Shown: positions 14,874-21,598 of the stretch, piece after piece
Position numbering within the stretch: the stretch's first letter is position 1
Layout of the letters: the number at the start of each line of letters is the position of its first letter
Virus record (IMG/VR): IMGVR_UViG_3300030430_002162
Location: 1 to 29,956 of that record
Direction: 5' to 3' (one strand)
DNA length: 29,956 nt
From: a virus
Program-made: the position numbers and the translations under genes
The notes under the pieces: generated by a model
The model's input: only the letters and a program-made list of their open reading frames with translations
The model's database searches: none
Told to the model about the DNA's origin: nothing

Positions 14874-15304
14874 TGCCATATCCATTTTTACAAAAACATT
14901 CTGAAAAGCAGTATTTAGATTTAGAGACAAATTACCTTAATCTATTCAATGCACTCTCTTCATTACTTACCATAACTGAGGGTGAGGATTTAGATTCAGA
15001 CTCACAAAGACTATCCCATTTTAATGCCTTATGTACTAGGATAAATGAGATAGTAGATAGGTTTTCAAAAGTTACTGAGCAGGTTCAGACCTCCAAGTTC
15101 AAAGGGGACTCCGCAACTACATCCTCTAATTCTGACCCTGCTTCAGTAATCCTTTTATGGGTTAACCAACATGAAAGGGCTTTAATAGTTGAAGCTTTAG
15201 AAAACTACTCCCTCATGCTTAATGATTACAAAGTTTCTGATAATTTTACTAAATTAGCCAATGAAATAAAGGAGGTTAAAAATGAGCCAATTAAAAATGA
15301 TTAG
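14873..15304 (+). CDS. Hypothetical helical protein, 143 aa
   Basis: Mostly helical with a low-complexity linker (about residues 76-92: KGDSATTSSNSDPAS). N-terminal helices (QYLDLETNYLNLFNALSSLLTI; LSHFNALCTRINEIVDRFSKVTEQVQ) look like a coiled coil, and the C-terminal helix (HERALIVEALENYSLML) follows the linker. No motif for catalysis or metal binding. The last 23 bases overlap the next gene, whose ribosome site AAAGGAGG lies inside this one. Confidence 0.65.
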   Translation: MPYPFLQKHSEKQYLDLETNYLNLFNALSSLLTITEGEDLDSDSQRLSHFNALCTRINEIVDRFSKVTEQVQTSKFKGDSATTSSNSDPASVILLWVNQHERALIVEALENYSLMLNDYKVSDNFTKLANEIKEVKNEPIKND

Positions 15305-15509
15305 ACATTATTTAGAGTCAGGAGGTAAACTTACCCCATTAGACGCTCTCGATAAGTTTAAATGCATGAGATTAGCTGCAGTAATACATCAACTTAGAAA
15401 TGAAGGTGTTGAGGTTGAGACAAAAACAATTAAAAATGGTAGAAAAAGCTACGCTCAATATTATTTGAAAAACCCTGTAGGAAATAAAAATCAGATGAGT
15501 TTGATATGA
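15282..15509 (+). CDS. Small winged-helix DNA-binding protein, 75 aa
   Basis: Residues ~4-60 show the pattern MIRHYLESGGKLTPLDALDKF-x-C-M-R-L-A-A-V-I-H-Q-L-R-N-E-G, then a basic hairpin with KNGRKSYAQYYL. This is the winged helix-turn-helix seen in short phage proteins (HTH_55-like): helix 2 with TPLDAL, recognition helix with RLAAVIHQLR, wing with NGRKSYA. It probably regulates early genes or helps replication. Strong AAAGGAGG site upstream. It may bind one of the inverted repeats in 13847-13972, which is only a guess. Confidence 0.75.
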   Translation: MSQLKMIRHYLESGGKLTPLDALDKFKCMRLAAVIHQLRNEGVEVETKTIKNGRKSYAQYYLKNPVGNKNQMSLI

Positions 15510-15721
15510 GATACTACTGGGAGGCACTTTTTAGTGTAGAGTATTTTCCTTATTGGGAGTTTACAATGCTTATGATTTTATTATTAAATCTTAGTATGTT
15601 ATTTAGAGTTCATAAAATACAGGAAGACATAAAAGATTTATGGGCTGTGCATTTTTATGATAAAGAACCTAAAAAAACTTTATGGGAAATGATAAAAGAG
15701 ATATATTATGATAATAGTTGA
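15506..15721 (+). CDS. Small membrane protein, 71 aa
   Basis: One membrane segment at about residues 19-35 (EFTMLMILLLNLSMLFRV) after a Trp/Tyr/Phe-rich N-terminus, then an amphipathic, charged tail (HKIQEDIKDLWAVHFYDKEPKKTLWEMIKEIYYDNS). It overlaps the winged-helix gene by 4 bases (ATGA). It begins a cluster of three tiny membrane proteins in the early operon. It may change the host envelope or block superinfection, an inference from position and topology only. Confidence 0.6.
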   Translation: MRYYWEALFSVEYFPYWEFTMLMILLLNLSMLFRVHKIQEDIKDLWAVHFYDKEPKKTLWEMIKEIYYDNS

Positions 15722-15812
15722 TATAAGCGAATATTTGCTTAATGGTTTATTATTATTGGCTGTTATTCATTATATAATGTTTTTAATACATAAATTAGGG
15801 AGGAAAAAATGA
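15708..15812 (+). CDS. Tiny membrane protein, 34 aa
   Basis: ATG 15708 overlaps the previous gene by 14 bases and the frame ends at TGA 15810-15812, in an ATGA overlap with the next one. The peptide is MIIVDISEYLLNGLLLLAV followed by IHYIMFLIHKLGRKK: one membrane helix with a positively charged C-terminus, which should sit in the cytoplasm. The ribosome site for the following gene, GGGAGG, is inside its last codons. Coupling and composition make it a likely gene despite its length. Confidence 0.5.
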   Translation: MIIVDISEYLLNGLLLLAVIHYIMFLIHKLGRKK

Positions 15813-15925
15813 ATTCTTTAATAGAATATATCTTTAATTGGTTAGATACAAAATTACCAATTATCATAATACCATTATCTATTATGATGTTAATAAGAAT
15901 TATTTATCAAATCATAACATATTAG
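15809..15925 (+). CDS. Tiny membrane protein, 38 aa
   Basis: ATG 15809 with TAGGGAGG just upstream and an ATGA overlap with the preceding gene; TAG at 15923-15925. The sequence is a short amphipathic N-terminus (MNSLIEYIFNWLDTK) and one hydrophobic helix (LPIIIIPLSIMMLIRIIY). The strong ribosome site argues that it is translated. Third member of the small membrane protein cluster. Function unknown. Confidence 0.55.
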   Translation: MNSLIEYIFNWLDTKLPIIIIPLSIMMLIRIIYQIITY

Positions 15926-15934
15926 GAGGGTAAA

Positions 15935-16411
15935 ATGGCTGACAGACCACTTTTAGAGATACCAAAAAATAAATCAGTAATAGTTACATTAAAGTTTGAT
16001 GAACCTAAAACCGGAGTAAATCAAAATGGACCCTGGAGATTGTACGGAGTGCTTCATGATGGTGTCGAAAAGGGTTATTTTGCTTCTGACAAAGCACATG
16101 AGATGCTTCAACACTACAATAAAGGCGACACTGTGAAAATTGAACATAAACCAACTGGCGAAGGAAGGTCCATGTATGTCGTAAGTCCAACAACAAAAAA
16201 TGCCCCTAAATCTGACACAGATCAAAATATAAAGTGGGGCATGGCTTTCAATAATACAACTAAGCTGGTTAGTTCATTTCCCTTACATAACGATGAAGGA
16301 ATTGCAGATAGGGTGGGTTTGATAAAAGAATTACTGCCCAAGATGTATGAAATAGCATGTAGTATGCCTGAAAAATATGAAGAAAGGTCTGATGATGAAT
16401 TGTTTACCTAA
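15935..16411 (+). CDS. Putative OB-fold single-stranded DNA-binding protein
   Basis: 158 residues, soluble, behind AGGAGGG. Residues ~12-88 look like five beta strands of an OB fold (KSVIVTLKFDEPKTG, GPWRLYGVLHDGVEKGYFAS, DTVKIEHKPTGEGRSMYVVS) and the C-terminal part ends acidic (EKYEERSDDELFT), as phage ssDNA-binding proteins often do. Between them is a helix (EGIADRVGLIKELLPKMYEIAC). It precedes the HNH and replication genes in the early operon, which supports a replication/recombination role. The family is not certain. Confidence 0.55.
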   Translation: MADRPLLEIPKNKSVIVTLKFDEPKTGVNQNGPWRLYGVLHDGVEKGYFASDKAHEMLQHYNKGDTVKIEHKPTGEGRSMYVVSPTTKNAPKSDTDQNIKWGMAFNNTTKLVSSFPLHNDEGIADRVGLIKELLPKMYEIACSMPEKYEERSDDELFT

Positions 16412-16544
16412 ACATAAAAGATTTGGAAAAAGGGAAGCTGTATCTTTTTACGAAAGGCTTTTAAAAAAAGGAACGATTAAAAAAAATGGGTCTGCTCATA
16501 ATAGGCTTCTAGAATTAAAGATGTTTTATCTAAAAGGTAAATGA
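16392..16544 (+). CDS. Hypothetical basic protein, 50 aa
   Basis: ATG ATG at 16392/16395 within the 3' end of the ssDNA-binding-like gene, TGA at 16542-16544 overlapping the ATG of the HNH gene (ATGA). The peptide (MMNCLPKHKRFGKREAVSFY...) is basic and looks helical, ending LLELKMFYLKGK. Coupled to both neighbours and filling the gap between them exactly, so probably real. No family recognised. Confidence 0.55.
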   Translation: MMNCLPKHKRFGKREAVSFYERLLKKGTIKKNGSAHNRLLELKMFYLKGK

Positions 16545-16912
16545 CTAAAGCGCAGAGAACAAAATTAAATAAATTAGTCAGAGATTATGTTTTGCTGAGG
16601 GATAAAAGATGTTTGAAATGTGGCAAAGATAAAAACCTTCACGCATCTCACATCTACCCTAAAGGAAAATATAGAAAAATGCAGTTCGATGTTGACAATG
16701 TAAAAGCTTTATGTTTGGGGTGTCACTTGTATTGGTGGCATAAAAACCCTATTGAAGCAGAAAATTGGGCAGTTAAAACTTTAGGTAAAAAAAGAATAGC
16801 TAAATTGAAAAAACAGGCTAACTCTATAAATAAAAATAAGTTAGATTATAAACAGATTAAAAGTGAATTAGAAACAAAAATAGGAGAATTGAATGGCAAA
16901 GAGATTTATTGA
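16541..16912 (+). CDS. HNH-type endonuclease
   Basis: 123 residues. The HNH/NinG-like zinc core is complete: C24-x2-C27, the ASH motif with H37, N53 in DVDNVKALC, C58-x2-C61 and H62. The sequence around it (LHASHIYPKGKYRKMQFDVDNVKALCLGCH) is typical. The C-terminal 40 residues form a charged helix. It would cut DNA in a metal-dependent way, perhaps in recombination like lambda NinG, or as a homing-type or packaging-related nuclease; it is not next to the terminase, so the recombination role is preferred. Overlaps the next gene by 20 bases. Confidence 0.8.
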   Translation: MTKAQRTKLNKLVRDYVLLRDKRCLKCGKDKNLHASHIYPKGKYRKMQFDVDNVKALCLGCHLYWWHKNPIEAENWAVKTLGKKRIAKLKKQANSINKNKLDYKQIKSELETKIGELNGKEIY

Positions 16913-17663
16913 CACTAAGATTTGGGACAAAGCTTGGTTTAGAAGGCTCACACCACGGACTAAATTAATATGGATATATTTACTAACAAGATGCGATCAC
17001 GCTGGTATATGGGATGCCGATTGGGAAGCTGCAGAATTTTTCATAGGTGATAAAGTTAGCTACAGAAGGCTACCGCAAGTAATTACTGAAAAGATGAAAG
17101 AGATAAAAAATGGAAAACAATATTTCATACCTTCTTTTGTAGATTTTCAATATGGCGAACTTAAAGAGAATTCCAAACCACATTTGAGTGTAATTAAGAG
17201 ATTAAAAGAAAAGGGTTTGATAACTGTATCCGATACCCTTAAAGATAAATATAAAGAGAGGATTAAAGTAAAAGATAAAACTATCAGAGAACTTGAATTT
17301 CAAAAAGAAACTTGGACTATTAATAACGCAGAACTTAATCCACCTATGGAACTTGAACAGGTAGAAAATTTTATATCATATTGGACAGAATCAAACAAAA
17401 ATGGCAAAAAACTAAAGTTTGAAATGCAAAAAACTTTTGATATAAAAAGACGTTTAATAAAATGGCGTGATAACAATATAGAGTGGAGTCAAACAGGAAA
17501 ATCTAAATTAAAACCTTTTGAATCTAAATTTAAAAAAACGCCTACTGATCTGTATATTGCTTTTTGTAGTAGATGCGGAAAAAAAGAGATGCCAAATAAT
17601 AAATGGCAGTTAAAAGAAGGATCCAGCTGTTGTAGGGTAGAATATGTCGCAGAAAAACTCTGA
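16893..17663 (+). CDS. Replication initiator/organiser-like protein
   Basis: 256 residues. The N-terminal ~110 residues (RFIDTKIWDKAWFRRLTPRTKLIWIYLLTRCDHAGIWD) match the winged-helix front of phage replisome-organiser proteins (lambda O / DnaD-like group), where W-x-K-x-W-F-R-x-L-x-P is recurrent. A lysine-rich linker follows; residues ~155-200 (VENFISYWTESNKNGKKLKFEMQKTFDIKRRLIKWRDNN) are a typical motif of such proteins; the end has two cysteine pairs (CSRC at ~223-226 and SCC near 243), a zinc site. It would bind the phage origin and recruit the host helicase, since no helicase or polymerase is visible here. Confidence 0.65.
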   Translation: MAKRFIDTKIWDKAWFRRLTPRTKLIWIYLLTRCDHAGIWDADWEAAEFFIGDKVSYRRLPQVITEKMKEIKNGKQYFIPSFVDFQYGELKENSKPHLSVIKRLKEKGLITVSDTLKDKYKERIKVKDKTIRELEFQKETWTINNAELNPPMELEQVENFISYWTESNKNGKKLKFEMQKTFDIKRRLIKWRDNNIEWSQTGKSKLKPFESKFKKTPTDLYIAFCSRCGKKEMPNNKWQLKEGSSCCRVEYVAEKL

Positions 17664-17913
17664 GCATATTATAGATTACATTTTAAGAAAAACAGAGAAA
17701 AAACCTCTTAAAGAAAGGTGGAGATATAACAAATATGTCAAAGTAGAATATGCAATTGACAAAACAGTATACTTTTGTGATGATTGCGGTCATGTTTGGT
17801 CTTTTGTACCGCATTACGTGGATTTTAGGAAAATGCTAAAATATCCCAAAGGCAACATACCAACTATAGGAAAAAAAAGGAAAAAGTGCACATGGTGCGT
17901 AAATACAAAATAA
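17644..17913 (+). CDS. Small zinc-binding protein, 89 aa
   Basis: Overlaps the replication gene by 20 bases. Two cysteine pairs, FCDDCGHVW (about residues 44-50) and CTWC (about 83-86), with basic residues around them, make a zinc ribbon likely. The rest is rich in Lys, Tyr and Arg. A nucleic acid binding role is plausible. The acetyltransferase gene starts inside its 3' end. No named family. Confidence 0.6.
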   Translation: MSQKNSEHIIDYILRKTEKKPLKERWRYNKYVKVEYAIDKTVYFCDDCGHVWSFVPHYVDFRKMLKYPKGNIPTIGKKRKKCTWCVNTK

Positions 17914-18341
17914 GAAAAGCGATTAGGGATGATGAAAAATGGATAATAGAAATATTCAAAGAAAACAAAAAAATATTAGGTGGTGCAGGTTATGGTAAAT
18001 TACAATGGAAAAGATTTTGGGATAACGAAAAAAACAATGAGCATTGGATTGTGATAGAAGGCGTTTGTTTTTGTCATTATCTAACTAGAATTAAAGACGG
18101 AGTCAATGTCGTCTATGAAATAGCTACTAAATCTTCGGAAAAAAGAAAAGGGTTTGGTAGAAAAATAATAGATTACATTGGAAAGCCAATTTCGTTAAAA
18201 ACCGATTTTGACAGCAAAGAATCTAATTATTTTTATAAAAAAATAGGTTTTAAAGAAACAGGAATTAGCTACACTAAATCAAATAATAAAAAAATGCAAA
18301 ATTATGAATACACAGATATAAAAGGGCTTTTTGATGAGTGA
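17892..18341 (+). CDS. GNAT-family N-acetyltransferase
   Basis: 149 residues from ATG 17892 (a GTG 6 bases earlier is the alternative). Motif A of the GNAT fold is visible: a strand YEIATK, then the acetyl-CoA loop R-K-G-F-G-R (the R/Q-x-x-G-x-G/A pattern) and helix KIIDYIG; near the end SNYFYKKIGFKETG is the usual motif B tail. It should transfer an acetyl group to an amine. It lies just before the DNA hypermodification block in the same operon, so an amine added to the modified base is a possible substrate; a protein or small-molecule target is equally open. Confidence 0.75.
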   Translation: MVRKYKIRKAIRDDEKWIIEIFKENKKILGGAGYGKLQWKRFWDNEKNNEHWIVIEGVCFCHYLTRIKDGVNVVYEIATKSSEKRKGFGRKIIDYIGKPISLKTDFDSKESNYFYKKIGFKETGISYTKSNNKKMQNYEYTDIKGLFDE

Positions 18342-18552
18342 AGATTTAACTTTATTTGACATGAGCCCAAAGGAAAAATTTGGCGAAATAGATAATACTA
18401 AAATAGAATATATTCAACTTGCATTTGAAATAGGAAATAAAAAAATATTCTATCAAAAATGTGAGGATTTATTAAAAATTTATAAATTAGATAATTATTC
18501 TGATTTAATTTATAAGCTGGTAAGGGAGAGGCATGGAAAAATTAAAACTTAA
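18334..18552 (+). CDS. Hypothetical protein before the dioxygenase, 72 aa
   Basis: ATG 18334 overlaps the GNAT stop (8 bases) and the gene overlaps the dioxygenase by 20 bases. The sequence is acidic and helical: MSEDLTLFDMSPKEKFGEID, then EYIQLAFEIGNKKIFYQKCEDLLKIYKLDNYSDLIYKLVRERHG. No domain recognised. Its coupling between the acetyltransferase and the dioxygenase suggests a role in the same process, for example an adaptor, but the sequence does not show this. Confidence 0.6.
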   Translation: MSEDLTLFDMSPKEKFGEIDNTKIEYIQLAFEIGNKKIFYQKCEDLLKIYKLDNYSDLIYKLVRERHGKIKT

Positions 18553-19441
18553 AACAAAAGTGCATGGCAAAAAATTAAATGACATGCTTGGTGTATTTGC
18601 AGAAGAAAAGCACTACGACAAAATAATTAATTATGACTGCGATTGTTACGATTTAAATAATAAGCCAGTTTTATTTTTAAGAAAAAACTATATCAAAGAT
18701 AAGATTTTGCATGATGCTTTTTTAAATTTAGAAAAGGCTGCACAATCGACAAGCAATAGAGGTTCTTCTAGTGGTGGGGTTAGAAAGCACTCGATTACTA
18801 AAGAAGGCAAAAGAACAAAAACATTACAAGTGTTTGACAAAAAAACTGGAGAGGTCGTTAAAGATAAAAGCGGTATTATTGGTTATTTTGACAGATCTGG
18901 GCATTATGATTATTGCAGAACAACAGCTTTCAATATCAACCAAAAAGAAAAATTTGAAAAATCGATGCCTTTAATTAATACAGTCGACCAAGGTTTCAAA
19001 GATATTGTGCCAGAAAGATATAAAAAGCAAAAAGCAATGGTGTTAGCAACAGACCCTAATTATAGAATAGGAGATACAGCCTTTTCAACAATCACTGTTA
19101 ATAAAGACTATAGAACTGCTTTTCATACTGACCAAGGAGATTACCCAAAGGGATTTGGCAATTTGGTTGCTTACTGTAAAGACATTGAGCCGGTTTATCT
19201 TGTTTTGCCTAAATTTAAAGTTGCAGTAAATCTTGAAACTAACGACCTGTTATTAGTTGATGTGCACCAGATTCACGGAAACACAGAAATTATTAAAAAG
19301 AAAAAAGATGGCGTCAGGTTGAGTTTTGTTATGTATTACAGAAATAATATGTATAAGTGTTTACCTCCTAAAAAAGAATTGAAAAGGATTCAGATGAAAC
19401 AAAGACATATTGGGCAAAGATTTATAGCAGGTGAATTGTAA
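18533..19441 (+). CDS. TET/JBP-family 2OG-Fe(II) dioxygenase (base hydroxylase)
   Basis: 302 residues. The C-terminal double-stranded beta-helix holds the iron triad and 2-oxoglutarate site: H198-x-D200 in RTAFHTDQGD, distal H248 in VDVHQIHGN, and R262 in VRLSFVMYYR. The context TITVNKDYRTAFH, GFGNL, LPKFKVAVNLETNDLLLVDVHQIHGNT is that of the TET/JBP group, phage members included, rather than of AlkB or prolyl hydroxylases. It should hydroxylate the methyl of thymine or 5-methylcytosine in DNA. It is followed at once by a glutamine amidotransferase, a DNA-transferase-like protein and a hydroxymethyluracil-kinase-like protein, so thymine is the favoured substrate. A GGSSSGG-like low-complexity stretch sits at ~72-82. 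Confidence 0.85.
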   Translation: MEKLKLKTKVHGKKLNDMLGVFAEEKHYDKIINYDCDCYDLNNKPVLFLRKNYIKDKILHDAFLNLEKAAQSTSNRGSSSGGVRKHSITKEGKRTKTLQVFDKKTGEVVKDKSGIIGYFDRSGHYDYCRTTAFNINQKEKFEKSMPLINTVDQGFKDIVPERYKKQKAMVLATDPNYRIGDTAFSTITVNKDYRTAFHTDQGDYPKGFGNLVAYCKDIEPVYLVLPKFKVAVNLETNDLLLVDVHQIHGNTEIIKKKKDGVRLSFVMYYRNNMYKCLPPKKELKRIQMKQRHIGQRFIAGEL

Positions 19442-20157
19442 TGTGTGGCGTTGCTACTGTTTTAAAAAATAAACCTCTTAATGAAAAAGAAAAAAATATT
19501 TTTATAGAAATAATAAAGCAATCATCAATACGAGGTTTGCATAGTTTTGGGTTTGCTCATATTGAAAAAAATAAAATAAAAATTAAAAAATTTCATTATA
19601 TAGAAAAAGCAATACAGTATTTTAAAAACAAAATTTCTAATGATTTCATTTATCATAACAGATATTCAACAAGCGGAGATTGGAAAGACCATAAAAATAA
19701 TCAGCCTATAAGCTATAAAAACAATGCTTTGGTTTTTAATGGAGTGATAAGCATGAAACAAAAAGGTGAGATGGAAAAAGAATTTAACATAAAAATGAAT
19801 CAAGATAACGATGGTGAAATTTTTTTACAGAACATAGAAAACCCAATGAAGTTTTTAAAAAATAATAAGGTAAGCTTTGCAGGATTATATTTTAAAAAAG
19901 GCAAAATTGAGGTTGTTAGAAATAATTTAAGACCTTTATGGTACTCAATTCAAAGCGAGGCTGTGTTCATAGCCTCTACCAGAGACATTTTAAAAAGGTC
20001 AGGAATTAAAAATTCACATAGCGTAAAACCAAACATAATTTATAAAATAGGTTGTTTTTTTGAACAGAAAAAAAGATTACATAAAATATCATATAGAAAT
20101 GATGAGCAATGGGGATACAGACCCAGCAAACAGTTGCCTGCTTTACATTGCGAATAG
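19441..20157 (+). CDS. Class II glutamine amidotransferase domain protein
   Basis: 238 residues. The N-terminal nucleophile is Cys2 (MCGVATVL; exposed after Met removal). Other class II signatures follow: SSIRGLHSFGFA (R-G-x-x-x-x-G), YHNRYSTSGDWKDHKNNQPI (the R-Y-S-T-x-G / N-Q-P-I motif), LVFNGVI (the oxyanion N-G), and NDGEIFLQ. The ~190-residue glutaminase domain stands without the synthase domain that follows it in AsnB or GlmS. It would release ammonia from glutamine or act on a glutamyl group, here probably on an amino adduct of DNA. TAATG overlap with the dioxygenase. Stand-alone GATase-II domains near TET/JBP genes have been described in phage modification gene clusters, as I recall. 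Confidence 0.8.
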   Translation: MCGVATVLKNKPLNEKEKNIFIEIIKQSSIRGLHSFGFAHIEKNKIKIKKFHYIEKAIQYFKNKISNDFIYHNRYSTSGDWKDHKNNQPISYKNNALVFNGVISMKQKGEMEKEFNIKMNQDNDGEIFLQNIENPMKFLKNNKVSFAGLYFKKGKIEVVRNNLRPLWYSIQSEAVFIASTRDILKRSGIKNSHSVKPNIIYKIGCFFEQKKRLHKISYRNDEQWGYRPSKQLPALHCE

Positions 20158-20959
20158 ATTTGATATAACCCTTGAACAAAGATACTGGTTGTGTTTTTTA
20201 TATTCAACATGTTATTGTGCACCTACAGCTTACTATATATTTAATGAATTTCCAGATTATGAATTAGTAGACTTTAAAAGATTAGAAAGGTGGTGGTATG
20301 AGAATAAAAGCAATTTAATTTTTACAACAGACAAAGCCTGGATCAGAAGCAGAAACCAGTTTGTAGACGTAATAAAAAGTTATACTAAATTAATAGGCAA
20401 AAGCCAAGTACATGCCTATCAAAAGCTTATAGGATCTTCCAAAACAAAAACTTATATAAATTGTTTTAATTTTTTTAAAAATGTGTATCAAATGGGAAGG
20501 TTTAGTCTGTTTATTTATTTAGACGTAATTCACCATGTGACTGGGTTTGTTATGGAGCCAGATGGGTTAGATCTTCAAAATGCCAAATCTTCAAGAAATG
20601 GGCTTTGTTACGCTTTAGGATTAGATAATTTAATAAGTTACAATAGGAAAAAGCCACTATCTAAAAAGCATTACCAAATTTTAGAAAAGGGTTTTTGGGA
20701 AATTTATCGAGAAATCGAAAACAAAAGACCTCATGACACTAATGTATGGGCAATAGAAACATCTTTATGTGCCTACAAAAAACATAAAAAAAATAAAAAA
20801 AGATATGTTGGTTATTATGTCGAAAGGCAAAGAAAAGAAATTAAAAAAATGCAAACTTGGGTTAAGGAAGGTGTAAATTGGTCTCCCTTATGGGATTATC
20901 GAGATGAATATTTTCCTATAAAAATGTTAAAGGAAAAAAGTAATTATGAACTGTTCTAA
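20102..20959 (+). CDS. Putative amino acid:DNA transferase (aGPT-PPlase2/ADDT-like)
   Basis: 285 residues from ATG 20102; ATG 20099 and TTG 20060 are in frame, and all lie inside the amidotransferase gene. Helical, Trp/Tyr/Arg-rich, with NSCLLYIANRFDITLEQRYWLCFLYS, TAYYIFNEFPDYELVD, then WIRSRNQFVDVIKSY and later a conserved-looking SSRNGLCYALGLDN. This resembles, from memory, the alpha-glutamyl/putrescinyl thymine pyrophosphorylase clade 2 (amino-acid:DNA transferase) proteins of hypermodifying phages. Such an enzyme would replace the phosphate of a phosphorylated hydroxymethyl base with an amino compound. The identification needs a profile search; its place between amidotransferase and kinase is strong support. 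Confidence 0.6.
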   Translation: MSNGDTDPANSCLLYIANRFDITLEQRYWLCFLYSTCYCAPTAYYIFNEFPDYELVDFKRLERWWYENKSNLIFTTDKAWIRSRNQFVDVIKSYTKLIGKSQVHAYQKLIGSSKTKTYINCFNFFKNVYQMGRFSLFIYLDVIHHVTGFVMEPDGLDLQNAKSSRNGLCYALGLDNLISYNRKKPLSKKHYQILEKGFWEIYREIENKRPHDTNVWAIETSLCAYKKHKKNKKRYVGYYVERQRKEIKKMQTWVKEGVNWSPLWDYRDEYFPIKMLKEKSNYELF

Positions 20960-21512
20960 AGTTACTATTATAGGTGGAGAGCCTTGCACTGGAAAAAGTA
21001 CTCTTATGAAACAAATTATTAAAAAAGAAAACATAAAAGAAAGGTTTGAGTATAAAAAGTTGTTAAAAGGGCATCAAAATGAAAACATAGTAATAGTTGG
21101 GTTGTATGAAGATCAGCTTTTCGATGGAACAGATAGGCTCAGCATGGCAGTTCAACCTGTTTTCATAGAGTACCTAGAACAACAAAAACCTAAAAAACAT
21201 ATTATTTTAGAAGGGGATAGGTTATTTAAAAAAACTTTGTTTGACTACATATTAAAAACAGATATATTCTTTAGGTTAATTATACTCGAATGCTCTGAAA
21301 ACATTAAAAAATTTAGGCACATTGCGAGAAAAGACGAGCAAAGCCAAAAATGGTTGGATTCTAAAAAAACTACGATACAAAATATAAAAAATAAATATAG
21401 TCACAATTTATTCAGGAACGAAGACATGTCTGATTGTGACAGGATAATAGAATATATTTTATCTTTAGATAACAAAAAAGCAACTGACCCTAGTCAATTT
21501 AAATTATTTTAA
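20946..21512 (+). CDS. P-loop kinase, 5-hydroxymethyluracil DNA kinase-like
   Basis: 188 residues. Walker A is GGEPCTGKST (residues 10-19; K17, S18), and a Walker B-type strand HIILEGDRLF follows. Between them is LFDGTDRLSMAVQP, which with the EGDR box is what I recall as the hallmark of 5-hmdU DNA kinases of hypermodifying phages. It should transfer phosphate to the hydroxymethyl group made by the dioxygenase, activating it for substitution. It overlaps the transferase-like gene by 14 bases and is the last gene of the operon; a hairpin starts at its stop codon. A nucleoside or nucleotide kinase is the alternative, less likely with these neighbours. Confidence 0.75.
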   Translation: MNCSKVTIIGGEPCTGKSTLMKQIIKKENIKERFEYKKLLKGHQNENIVIVGLYEDQLFDGTDRLSMAVQPVFIEYLEQQKPKKHIILEGDRLFKKTLFDYILKTDIFFRLIILECSENIKKFRHIARKDEQSQKWLDSKKTTIQNIKNKYSHNLFRNEDMSDCDRIIEYILSLDNKKATDPSQFKLF

Positions 21513-21531
21513 AGGGTTCACTTACCCTTTA
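21510..21531 (+). terminator. Hairpin at the end of the early operon
   Basis: TAAAGGGT-TCACTT-ACCCTTTA: an 8-bp perfect stem with a 6-base loop that starts in the stop codon of the kinase gene. It has only a short T stretch on the 3' side (inside the stem) and no long U tail, so it may be a weak terminator or an RNA end stabiliser. It separates the early operon from the next promoter-leader. Confidence 0.5.
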
Positions 21532-21548
21532 CTGTTGCTTATAACTTT

Positions 21549-21598
21549 TATAAATTGTAAGATCAGTCATGAATATTAAAACAAAAATGGAGTTTAAA
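21549..21598 (+). promoter_or_regulatory. Second promoter-leader candidate
   Basis: TATAAA at 21549-21554 could serve as -10, with no good -35. The leader contains TGAATATTAAAA (21570-21581) and TGGAG, with the first T 29 bases before ATG 21599, exactly as at 13964-13993. The conserved leader and its spacing suggest common control or a common 5' end of the two transcripts. Confidence 0.45.

Noticed and set aside
18771-18974. A second + strand open frame of 67 codons inside the dioxygenase gene.
   Set aside because: It is in another frame within a gene with catalytic motifs, has no ribosome site and shows no protein-like pattern.
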